Origin: an uncultured Thermoleophilia bacterium
GTDB lineage: Bacteria > Actinomycetota > Thermoleophilia > UBA2241
NCBI GenBank assembly: GCA_903921965.1
Contig: CAIXSE010000079.1
Coordinates: 1-5,209, forward strand
DNA length: 5,209 nt
Direction of reading: 5' to 3'
Each line of letters starts with the position of its first letter. The stretch's first letter is position 1. A program made the translations under genes and the position numbers. The notes beneath the pieces were generated by a model that did not search any database, was not told the DNA's origin, and saw only the letters and a list, made by a program, of their open reading frames with translations. This document shows, in pieces, positions 1-5,208 of this stretch.

Positions 1-1
1 C

Positions 2-760
2 CTCCTCTGGAAACTCGTCGTCGGGGCCGCTGACCTGCTGACGGCGGCGGCCGTCTGGTGGCTCGCCGGCGCCCGGCGCCGCAGGCAGGCGACGGCGCTC
101 TACCTGCTCTGCCCGGCGGTGATCCTGCAGACGTGGGAGTCGGCCCACCTCGAGGTCGTGGCCGTGGGCCTCACCGTCGTCGCGGCCGCGCTGCTCGTGC
201 GCGGGCGCGACTGGCAGGGCGGCGCCGTGCTCGGGCTGGCCGCCGCCGTCAAGCTGACACCGGCGGCCCTGCTCGTCCCGGCGCTGCTGGGCGGGAGAGC
301 GCGGACCGGGCGGCTCCTCGCCGGCTTCGTGCCGGCGTTCCTCCTGCCGCTCGTGCCGTACCTGCTCGCCGGCGACGGCCTGGGCGGCGTCTTCAGCGGG
401 GTCGCCGGCGCGGGCACGGGCTGGACCGGCACCGCGCTGCTCTTCTCCGCACTGACGTACGTCCTGCCGGCGCGCGCGGCCCAGCTCGTCTGCCTCGCGG
501 TCTTCCTTGCCGGCGCCGTCTGGATCGCGCGGCGCTTCCGCGGTCGGGCGCAGACCGCGCGCGCCTTCGCCTGGACGCTCACGCTGCTCGTCGTCTGCCT
601 GCCGGTGGTCCACGCCTGGTACTGGCTGGCGCCGCTCACGTTCGGGCTGGTCGCCGGCGTCTGGCTGCCGGTCGTGCTCGGCCTCATCGCACCGCTGCCG
701 GAGGCCGTCACCACGAGGTGGCCGGGCGCCCGAGCCTCGACCATACTTGGACGACGATGA
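2..760 (+). CDS. Multi-pass membrane glycosyltransferase, GT-C fold (GT87/DUF2029-like), 5' partial
   Basis: The reading frame is open from the window edge, so the start codon lies upstream; 252 residues of the C-terminal part are visible, ending in TGA at 758-760. The fragment is strongly hydrophobic, with roughly seven or eight membrane segments separated by short Arg-rich loops. Two signatures point to the GT-C/GT87 class: an ESAHLEV segment followed by a long helix, and a LAAAVKLTPAALLVPAL segment, which resembles the 'AAavKltPll' helix common in these proteins. Near the end, VVHAWYWLAPL resembles the 'HPWYllwllP' motif of polyprenol-phosphate-sugar-dependent transferases. Such enzymes sit in the cytoplasmic membrane and transfer sugars, often mannose, from a lipid carrier to extracytoplasmic acceptors. 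The catalytic N-terminal loop is outside the window, so donor and acceptor cannot be named. It overlaps the next gene by 4 bp, which suggests co-translation. Class is fairly secure; exact family less so. Confidence 0.8.
   Translation, partial: LLWKLVVGAADLLTAAAVWWLAGARRRRQATALYLLCPAVILQTWESAHLEVVAVGLTVVAAALLVRGRDWQGGAVLGLAAAVKLTPAALLVPALLGGRARTGRLLAGFVPAFLLPLVPYLLAGDGLGGVFSGVAGAGTGWTGTALLFSALTYVLPARAAQLVCLAVFLAGAVWIARRFRGRAQTARAFAWTLTLLVVCLPVVHAWYWLAPLTFGLVAGVWLPVVLGLIAPLPEAVTTRWPGARASTILGRR
757..760 (+). promoter_or_regulatory. ATGA stop/start overlap (translational coupling)
   Basis: The ATG of the transferase-radical SAM gene shares bases with the TGA of the membrane glycosyltransferase gene. 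Only a weak purine stretch (TTGGA, 747-751) precedes the ATG, so reinitiation by ribosomes finishing the upstream gene is the likely mode of translation. This overlap also fixes the start: the same frame stays open upstream to about position 58, but that stretch is an Arg/Ala-rich shadow of the membrane protein. Confidence 0.75.
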
Positions 761-2631
761 GCGCTCCGCCGCACACCTCGTCCACCGTGACGCCGGACGT
801 CGCACAGGGCTCCGCCGTGGTCGCCGTCATGGCGCGCCCGCTCGTCAGGGGCACCGTGAAACGGCGCCTGGCCGCGACGCTGGGCGACGACGAGGCGTTG
901 GCCGTCTACGCCCGGCTGCTCGCCGGCACGCTGGACGCGGCGGAGCGGCTCGCCGGCGCGACGCCGGTCATCGCGGAGGCGCAGGACGGCGACGTCCCGG
1001 CCGCCGACCCTCTGGCCGGGCGCACGGCGCGCTGGCACCGGCTGCGGCAGCGCGGCGGCGCGCTCGGCGAGCGCCTCGCCGCCGCGTTCGAGGACCTCTT
1101 CGCGGCCGGCGCCGGCCGCGCCCTCCTCGTGGGCAGCGACTGCCCGTCCCTGCCCGTCGAGTACCTCGGGCGCGCCCTGGCGTTCCTCGACACCGGCGGA
1201 CCCGAACGCCTCGTCCTCGGCCCCGCCGCCGACGGCGGCTACTACCTCATCGGCACCGACGCCGGCACCTGGCGGCGGCGCGGCGGCGACCTCGCCGCAC
1301 TGCTGCGCGGCTCGCCGATGAGCACGTCCGGACTGCTCTCGGCCACCGTTGCCGCCGCCCGGGCCGCCGGCCTCGCCGTGCACCAGCTCCCTTTGTGGGT
1401 GGACGTCGACCGCGCCGAGGACCTCGCGCTCGCGGAACGTCTGGACGGGACCGCCGCGGCGCGCGGCGAAGCCGCGGACGGCCTCCGCGAGGTCTACCTG
1501 CACGTCACGCACCGCTGCGCGCGCGACTGCCGGCACTGCTACGACAAGGGCGCCGAACGCGCCGCCGGCGAGCTGACCGCGGCGGAGTGGAAGGACGTCG
1601 TCGACCAGTGCGCGGCGCTGGGGGCGCGGAGCTTCGTGTTCATCGGCGGCGACCCGCTGCTGCGCCCCGACTTCGCCGGCCTCGTAGACCACATCACCGG
1701 CGCGCACGGCGGCCGCGCCCGGTTCTTCTTCAACGGCCTCATCGGCGAGGAGACGGCGGCCGCGCTGGCGAAGGCGGGCCGCGGCCGCCTCACGCCGCTG
1801 GCGAGCATCGACGGGCCGCGCGACGTCAACGACGCCCTGCGCGGCCCCGGCAGCCACGGCGACGTGATGGCGTCCGTCGCCACGCTGCAGGCCGCCGGCC
1901 TGGACCCCGTGGCGAACACGGTGCTCGTGCGGCCGGCCCTGGCCGGCCTGCCGCAGCTCGCCCGCGAGCTGCGCGCCGCCGGCGTCGGCCGGCTCCACCT
2001 GATCCTGCCGCACCAGCACGGCGGCCTGCCGGACGACCTCGCGCTGGTGCCGTCCGGCGACGACCTGCTGGCGGCCGTCCGCGAGCTCGTCGCCGCCGCC
2101 GCCGAGATCGGTCTGACCGTCGACAACCTGTCGGGCTGGCGGCGGCGCATCGGCGCCCGCAACGACCTCTGCGCCGCCGGCTGCCGCGACCTGGCCGTCG
2201 ACCCGTACGGCAACGTGCACGCCTGCGTGATCACGGCCGGCGACCCGGCCTTCGTCGCCGGCTCCGTCCGCGAACAGACGGTCGAGCAGATCTGGCGCAC
2301 GTCCAGCAGCCTGCGGCTGCTGCGCGCCGCGCGCGCCCGCGACCGGGCCCAGTGCGCCGCCTGCCCGGTCGTCGACGCCTGCGGCGGCGAGTGCTGGGTG
2401 CAGGCGCACTACGCCGCCCGCGCCCACGACGAGCCGGCCGGCTACGCCGCCGCCTTCCCGTACTGCGGGCTGGTGCGGCCCATCTTCGAGGAGCTGGCGG
2501 CCGGACTCGCGGCGGCCGAAGCGGCCGGAGCGCCTCAGACGCCGCCGCGGGTCTGCGGCTCCGCCGCCTCCGCCTGCGGCGGCCAGTCGGCCGCCGGCGC
2601 CGACGACTACGCCCTCTTCGACTGCATATGA
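757..2631 (+). CDS. Fusion protein: TIGR04282-family transferase + radical SAM/SPASM enzyme
   Basis: 624 residues in two enzyme modules. Residues ~20-230 match the TIGR04282 (CofC-like, DUF2064) nucleotide-sugar-type transferase family: MARPLVRGTVKRRLAATLG at 25-43, GSDCPSLP at 126-133, GPAADGGYYLIG at 155-166 and WVDVDRAEDL from 214. Residues ~244-575 are a radical SAM enzyme. The CxxxCxxC cluster is C254, C258, C261, followed by GGDP at 297-300 (usually GGEP) and SIDGP in the barrel. The SPASM part has C472-x12-G485-x4-C490, then C533-x2-C536-x5-C542-x3-C546, and C570, enough for two auxiliary Fe-S clusters. Residues 576-624 are an Ala-rich tail with C600, C607 and C623. SPASM enzymes typically modify peptides or proteins; the substrate here is unknown, and no precursor peptide is seen nearby. 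Family calls are secure, the joint function is not. See the findings for possible UGA recoding at the end. Confidence 0.92.
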   Translation: MSAPPHTSSTVTPDVAQGSAVVAVMARPLVRGTVKRRLAATLGDDEALAVYARLLAGTLDAAERLAGATPVIAEAQDGDVPAADPLAGRTARWHRLRQRGGALGERLAAAFEDLFAAGAGRALLVGSDCPSLPVEYLGRALAFLDTGGPERLVLGPAADGGYYLIGTDAGTWRRRGGDLAALLRGSPMSTSGLLSATVAAARAAGLAVHQLPLWVDVDRAEDLALAERLDGTAAARGEAADGLREVYLHVTHRCARDCRHCYDKGAERAAGELTAAEWKDVVDQCAALGARSFVFIGGDPLLRPDFAGLVDHITGAHGGRARFFFNGLIGEETAAALAKAGRGRLTPLASIDGPRDVNDALRGPGSHGDVMASVATLQAAGLDPVANTVLVRPALAGLPQLARELRAAGVGRLHLILPHQHGGLPDDLALVPSGDDLLAAVRELVAAAAEIGLTVDNLSGWRRRIGARNDLCAAGCRDLAVDPYGNVHACVITAGDPAFVAGSVREQTVEQIWRTSSSLRLLRAARARDRAQCAACPVVDACGGECWVQAHYAARAHDEPAGYAAAFPYCGLVRPIFEELAAGLAAAEAAGAPQTPPRVCGSAASACGGQSAAGADDYALFDCI

Positions 2632-2670
2632 GGCTACTGACGGCGCGGGCGTGACCCGCGCGAGGACCTC
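2630..2670 (+). other. Stem-loop starting at the TGA codon of the fusion gene; weak terminator or SECIS-like element
   Basis: A perfect 7-bp stem (GCGCGGG 2643-2649 with CCCGCGC 2655-2661) closes a 5-nt loop, CGTGA. A lower 4-bp stem (GAGG 2630-2633 with CCTC 2667-2670) begins inside the TGA. There is no T-tract on the + strand, so it is not a canonical intrinsic terminator. Bacterial SECIS elements are known to place a G within the first two loop bases, about 16-37 nt after the UGA. Here the loop G at 2651 is 19 nt after the TGA and is followed by U. GC-rich DNA forms such stems easily, so the structure is real on paper but its role is open. Confidence 0.35.
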
Positions 2671-2786
2671 GAGCACGACGGACGCGCCGCGACCGGTGCC
2701 GGCACGCTCGCGGCGGCTGCCTCCGCGGCGCGGTCAGGCGGCCCGGCCGCTCGCCGCCCCGGCGACGGGGACCGGGCCGCCGGCCG
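2632..2786. other. Convergent intergenic region without a clear terminator
   Basis: This 155-bp spacer separates two genes that point toward each other. It is extremely GC-rich and holds several self-complementary stretches. One is a bulged hairpin at 2764-2788 (GACGG/CCGTC and CCGG/CCGG) that overlaps the stop codon of the - strand gene. No run of T follows any of these stems on either strand. Termination here may rely on Rho or on GC-rich hairpins alone. I see no convincing coding region in the spacer. Confidence 0.4.
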
Positions 2787-4757
2787 TCACTTCACCGTCA
2801 GGATGTTGGACGCGCTCCTGGCGGTGGCGCCGCCACCGGGGCTCACGGCCGAGATGAAGAAGCGGTAGCGCCCGCGGCTCAGGACGCAGGTGAAGCGGAA
2901 CGTCTGGGCGGTATTGAGAGGCACGTTCTTCACGGATTTGCGCGAGACCACCTTGCCGGCCAGCGTCTTGATGACGATCGACACATCCGCGGTGTTGCCG
3001 AGAGTGCTCCCGTCGATCCGGAAGGCGAGGGCGACCGAGCGTCCGCGCTTGACCGTGGCCGGCGACGGCGCCGACGCGATGAGGACACCGGGGGTCACGG
3101 TCGGCGTGGGGGTCGGCGTCGGCGTGGGGGTCGGCGGCGAGGGGGTCGGCGTCGGCGTGGGACTCACCGGCGCGAACGTGACGTTCAGCGCGTGGTCCGC
3201 GGTCACCGCCGGGAAGGTGTACTGGCTGGTGCCCGTCGAAGCCACGACGACCCCGTCGACGCGGACCTCGCCGACCTGGTAGCCGGCGTCGGGCGTGAAC
3301 GTGAACGTGGGGGTGGCGCTGGCCTCGACCGTCTGGGGCGTCGCCGGCGACACGCTGCCGTGGCCGCCGGTCACCGACGGGGTCACCGTGAACGTCCCGG
3401 GCACATCGGCGGCGAACGCCACGGCGATCGTGTGGTCCGCCGTGACCGCCGGGAAGGTGTACTGGTCGATGCCGGTCATGACCACCGCCACACCGTCGAC
3501 GGTGACGCCCGCCACGTGGTAGCCGGGGTCGGGTGAGAACGTGAAGGTGGGTGTGCCGTTGACGTCGACCGACTGCGGATCAGCGGGGGAGATGGACCCG
3601 TGGCCGTCCGGCGCGCCCGCGACAGAAGGGGTCACCGTGAAGCTGGAGCGGCCCATGCGGGCCCCCCAGAGGCCGGCCGCGCCCGTGCGACCGTCGGCCC
3701 AGACGGCGGTGCCGCCCTGGAAGCCGGGGTCGGGATCCGGGCCGGCCGAGTCCCTGATCACGAATTCCGCGAGCGAGGCGAGATCGTACCCCATGACATC
3801 GCGGAGGCCGGTCTCCTGGTTGGGCTGCGCCCAGACGACGAAGCCTGCGGACACGCGGGGCGAGACCCGTCCGCCGGTGACGGCGTGGATCGTGCGCGGC
3901 AGCTTGTCGGTGAGGCTGCAGACCCGGATCGGGTAGTTGCCCCCGTTGAAGTCCTGCCAGACGACCGTGTCGCCGGAGATGGCCGGGTCGTACTGGCTCC
4001 CGGGATCGGTGCAGATCGGGAACTCGGTGTTCGTGGCCAGGTCGTAGCCGTAGATGTCGTAGTTGTTCGGCCCGTGCCGCGCGTCCTGCCAGACGACCGT
4101 GTCGCCGGAGATCGAGACCGAGCCCTGGGGGCTCGGGTCGTCGCAGACGACTCGTTCCTGGCCCGTGGTCAGGTCGTACGCGTAGATGTCGGGGTTCGGG
4201 ACTTCGGGCGTGCTGTAGCGGGAGTCGACCCACACGACGTACCTGCCCGACACGGCCGGCACCGTCGCGCTGCCGCTCTCACAGATGGGCGACTTCTCGT
4301 GCCTCGCCAGGTTGTAGGCGTAGATGTCGGATCCGCCGCCCTCGTGGTTACCGTTCGCCTGCCAGACCACGATGTCGCCCCAGGTGGACGGCAGGACGTC
4401 CTCGGAAGGATCGGTGCTCACGGCGGACTCGGTTCCCGAGGCCAGGTCGTACCGGTAGATGTCGCTGTTCCCGTGACGCTGGTCGACCCAGACCACCGTG
4501 TCGCCGTACACCGCCGGCTCAGTGCCCTGCTCGGTACCGACGCGGAACTCGGTCATGTACGGCACGTCGGGCCACGCCGGCGAAGGAAGCCCCGCGAGGA
4601 CGACCATCACCAGCAGCAGCAGACACGCAGCGCCCAGAGCCGGTCTGACCATCCGGGGTCCGGGCGTCTGGGCCGCGAGGGAACGCCGTCCGGGCAGGCC
4701 CTCGGGCCGGCGGGCCTCACTGTGCCCGGATGACTGCTGGGAATGAAGCGGGCCCAT
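2787..4757 (-). CDS. Secreted beta-propeller protein with InlB-type repeats and C-terminal Ig-like domain
   Basis: 656 residues with the ATG at 4757, chosen because GGGAGGGG lies just upstream and a likely promoter sits between it and the more upstream GTG at 4892. A long n-region leads into a signal-peptide core at ~36-57 (ALGAACLLLLVMVVLAGL). Residues 68-372 carry seven propeller repeats with a shared pattern of GDTVVW, then DIYxYDL, then E-x-x-I-C-T-D-P; the key Trp residues are at 90, 132, 176, 223, 267, 309 and 353. Residues 373-455 and 456-530 are two divergent InlB-type repeats (GHGSxSP, PTFTFxPDxGY, QYTFPAVTADH). Residues 531-556 are a Thr-Pro linker and 557-656 a basic beta-sandwich starting near ATVKRGRSVAL. 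There is no LPXTG motif or C-terminal membrane helix, so it is probably exported and released or held non-covalently. The propeller resembles TolB/WD40-type 'PD40' blades that bind partners; no catalytic motif is visible. A start at 4652 would give a more standard signal peptide but lacks a good ribosome site. Confidence 0.85.
   Translation of the reverse strand: MGPLHSQQSSGHSEARRPEGLPGRRSLAAQTPGPRMVRPALGAACLLLLVMVVLAGLPSPAWPDVPYMTEFRVGTEQGTEPAVYGDTVVWVDQRHGNSDIYRYDLASGTESAVSTDPSEDVLPSTWGDIVVWQANGNHEGGGSDIYAYNLARHEKSPICESGSATVPAVSGRYVVWVDSRYSTPEVPNPDIYAYDLTTGQERVVCDDPSPQGSVSISGDTVVWQDARHGPNNYDIYGYDLATNTEFPICTDPGSQYDPAISGDTVVWQDFNGGNYPIRVCSLTDKLPRTIHAVTGGRVSPRVSAGFVVWAQPNQETGLRDVMGYDLASLAEFVIRDSAGPDPDPGFQGGTAVWADGRTGAAGLWGARMGRSSFTVTPSVAGAPDGHGSISPADPQSVDVNGTPTFTFSPDPGYHVAGVTVDGVAVVMTGIDQYTFPAVTADHTIAVAFAADVPGTFTVTPSVTGGHGSVSPATPQTVEASATPTFTFTPDAGYQVGEVRVDGVVVASTGTSQYTFPAVTADHALNVTFAPVSPTPTPTPSPPTPTPTPTPTPTVTPGVLIASAPSPATVKRGRSVALAFRIDGSTLGNTADVSIVIKTLAGKVVSRKSVKNVPLNTAQTFRFTCVLSRGRYRFFISAVSPGGGATARSASNILTVK
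3090..3167 (-). repeat. Thr-Pro linker encoded by a simple GTCGGC/GTGGGG-type repeat
   Basis: This stretch encodes about 26 residues of alternating Thr and Pro, interrupted once by Ser-Pro-Pro, between the second InlB-type repeat and the C-terminal domain. Such segments act as extended, protease-tolerant spacers in exported proteins and can be O-glycosylated in actinobacteria. The DNA is a near-periodic run of ACG/ACC CCG/CCC codons, so replication slippage could change linker length between strains. Confidence 0.8.
3168..3392 (-). repeat. InlB-type repeat, second copy (residues 456-530)
   Basis: This is the promoter-distal copy of a tandem coding repeat. It starts at TFTVTPSVTGGHGSVSP and ends near NVTFAP. 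DNA similarity to its neighbour is obvious by eye, for example the shared TGGTCCGC and ACCGCCGGGAAGGTGTACTG blocks on the + strand, offset by 240 bp. The pattern fits the divergent InlB B-repeat family (Flg_new_2/PF18998-like), a small beta module of surface and secreted proteins. Confidence 0.75.
3393..3641 (-). repeat. InlB-type repeat, first copy (residues 373-455)
   Basis: This is the promoter-proximal copy of the tandem repeat. It follows the last propeller blade directly at SFTVTPSVAG. It carries three extra residues (APD) before GHGSISP compared with the second copy, so the offset between copies grows from 240 to 249 bp. It shares PTFTFSPDPGYHVAGVTVDG and QYTFPAVTADH-type segments with its neighbour, consistent with an internal duplication that has since diverged. 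Confidence 0.75.
3642..4556 (-). repeat. Seven propeller-blade repeats (residues 68-372)
   Basis: The repeat unit is 42-47 residues, measured between the conserved Trp of each (V)VW motif. Blades 1-4 are the most regular; blade 5 loses the DIYxYDL strand (it reads IRVCSL) and blade 7 is the shortest. The last blade lacks the outer E-x-x-I-C-T-D strand, while an unpaired matching strand, MTEFRVGTEQG at 68-78, sits before blade 1. This suggests the ring closes by joining its first and last segments. Confidence 0.75.
4567..4652 (-). other. Signal peptide core of the propeller protein
   Basis: Residues 36-63 read M-V-R-P, then a hydrophobic run ALGAACLLLLVMVVLAGL, then LPSPAWP, typical of a Sec signal peptide with cleavage around residues 61-63. 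The preceding 35 residues form an unusually long, Arg- and Gly-containing n-region. The cysteine at residue 45 sits at the beginning, not the end, of the hydrophobic core and is not a lipobox. Confidence 0.7.
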
Positions 4758-4759
4758 GT

Positions 4760-4767
4760 CCCCTCCC
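4760..4767 (-). promoter_or_regulatory. Shine-Dalgarno sequence that decides the propeller gene start
   Basis: On the - strand GGGAGGGG precedes the ATG at 4757, with the GGAGG core ending 4 nt before it. The alternative starts, GTG at 4892 and ATG at 4652, lack a comparable purine run. This supports a 656-residue product. Confidence 0.7.
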
Positions 4768-4827
4768 GACGTCGCGCGGGCCGGCCGCTCCGAACGCACA
4801 CCGGCCGATACTCGAGTCTCTTGACTT

Positions 4828-4857
4828 CCTATAGCACACTCCTGAGCGGGCCGCCAA
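4828..4857 (-). promoter_or_regulatory. Putative housekeeping-sigma promoter of the propeller gene
   Basis: On the - strand, TTGGCG (4857-4852) and TATAGG (4833-4828) are separated by 18 nt. The -10 box is preceded by TGC, forming an extended -10 (TGn). Each hexamer matches the sigma-70-type consensus at four of six positions. Transcription would start near 4821, leaving a leader of about 64 nt before the ATG at 4757. It lies in the only AT-richer island of the window. No expression data support it. Confidence 0.45.
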
Positions 4858-4858
4858 C

Positions 4859-4870
4859 GCGGCCGGCCGC
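4859..4870. repeat. Perfect 12-bp palindrome next to the -35 box
   Basis: GCGGCCGGCCGC is its own reverse complement and ends 1 bp upstream of the putative -35 element of the propeller gene. It could be an operator half-site pair. However, palindromes made only of G and C are common in DNA of this composition, and a near-identical CCGGCCGCTC string also occurs at 2743-2752. Confidence 0.25.
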
Positions 4871-4950
4871 TCGGAGGCGGGAGCCCTCTCACGCGGCTGA
4901 CGTCGGGCGAGGGCGCCGCCCCGGCGATGCCGGTGCGCCCGGGGGCCGGG

Positions 4951-5208
4951 TCATGCCAGACCGAGCAGCTTGTCCAGCTCGCCGGTGGAGTTGAGCCGGG
5001 CGAGGTCGTCGTACCCGCCCACGCAGACGCCGTCGATGAAGATCTCCGGCACGGTGCGGCGCCCAGAACGCTCCTCCATCTCCTGCCGCAGGGCCGCGTC
5101 GTGCGTGACGTCGATCTCCTGCCAGGTCTGTCCCTTCTTCTTCAGCAGCCCGCCGGCCATGACGCAGTACGGGCACACTTGAGTCTTGTACATGACGATG
5201 TCGGCCAC
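4951..5208 (-). CDS. grxC: Glutaredoxin 3-type dithiol glutaredoxin
   Basis: 85 residues, the usual length of bacterial glutaredoxin 3 (TIGR02181-like). The dithiol active site CPYC is at residues 12-15, the cis-proline motif TVP at 52-54 and the glutathione-binding GGYDDL at 64-69, all in the expected order of a thioredoxin fold. An extra cysteine lies at residue 62 in FIDGVCVGG. The enzyme is cytoplasmic and reduces disulfides or glutathione (or other low-molecular-weight thiol) mixed disulfides. The start taken is a GTG at 5208. Only one base lies upstream in the window, so its ribosome site cannot be seen and a slightly longer N-terminus is possible, though the length already fits the family. 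It is on the same strand as the propeller gene but separated by 193 bp with a likely promoter between, so they are probably not one operon. Confidence 0.92.
   Translation of the reverse strand: MADIVMYKTQVCPYCVMAGGLLKKKGQTWQEIDVTHDAALRQEMEERSGRRTVPEIFIDGVCVGGYDDLARLNSTGELDKLLGLA

Larger units (their letters stand above)
4758..4950. other. Intergenic region between grxC and the propeller gene
   Basis: This 193-bp spacer holds the ribosome site and putative promoter of the propeller gene. The grxC-proximal part has a small hairpin, CCGGC/GCCGG with loop GAT, at 4921-4933; without a T-tract it is only a weak terminator candidate. A 12-base direct repeat, GGCCGGCCGCTC, occurs at 4779-4790 and 4861-4872, on both sides of the promoter. 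The base pairs around 4808-4845 are clearly less GC-rich than the rest of the window. Confidence 0.5.

Noticed and set aside
58..756. In-frame upstream extension of the fusion gene
   Set aside because: The stretch lies inside the clearly coding membrane glycosyltransferase in another frame and translates to Arg/Pro/Ala-rich sequence. The ATG at 757 is the natural start.
507..2654. Second long + strand frame overlapping the fusion gene
   Set aside because: It is Arg/Pro-rich and low in complexity, without conserved motifs; all family motifs lie in the 757-2631 frame.
100..2676. A very long open frame on the - strand (858 codons) opposite the glycosyltransferase and fusion genes
   Set aside because: Its translation is Gly/Ala/Arg/Val-rich with no recognisable motif. 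It is the antisense shadow expected when the sense genes avoid A/T at third positions.
2628..2857. Possible further operon gene: an ATGA overlap at 2628-2631 opens an 8-codon peptide, and a GTG at 2651 opens a 68-codon frame
   Set aside because: The first frame stops after eight codons. The second is Arg/Pro/Ser-rich, runs into the 3' end of the convergent propeller gene and has no ribosome site or recognisable pattern. A decayed gene remnant cannot be excluded but is not supported.
3092..3166. Repetitive GTCGGC/GTGGGG tract considered as a CRISPR-like or G-quadruplex regulatory element
   Set aside because: The units are a few bases long with no spacers and stay in frame as Thr-Pro codons, so a protein linker explains them.
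3600..4733. 377-codon + strand frame opposite the propeller gene
   Set aside because: It mirrors the repeat structure of the sense gene and has no independent motifs; the - strand frame carries a signal peptide, regular blades and a ribosome site.
4821..4850. TTGACT on the + strand considered as the -35 of a + strand promoter
   Set aside because: No acceptable -10 follows at 16-19 nt, and no + strand gene lies downstream.
4921..4933. Hairpin downstream of grxC considered as an intrinsic terminator
   Set aside because: The stem is only 5 bp with a 3-base loop and there is no T-tract after it on the - strand, so it is kept only as a note.
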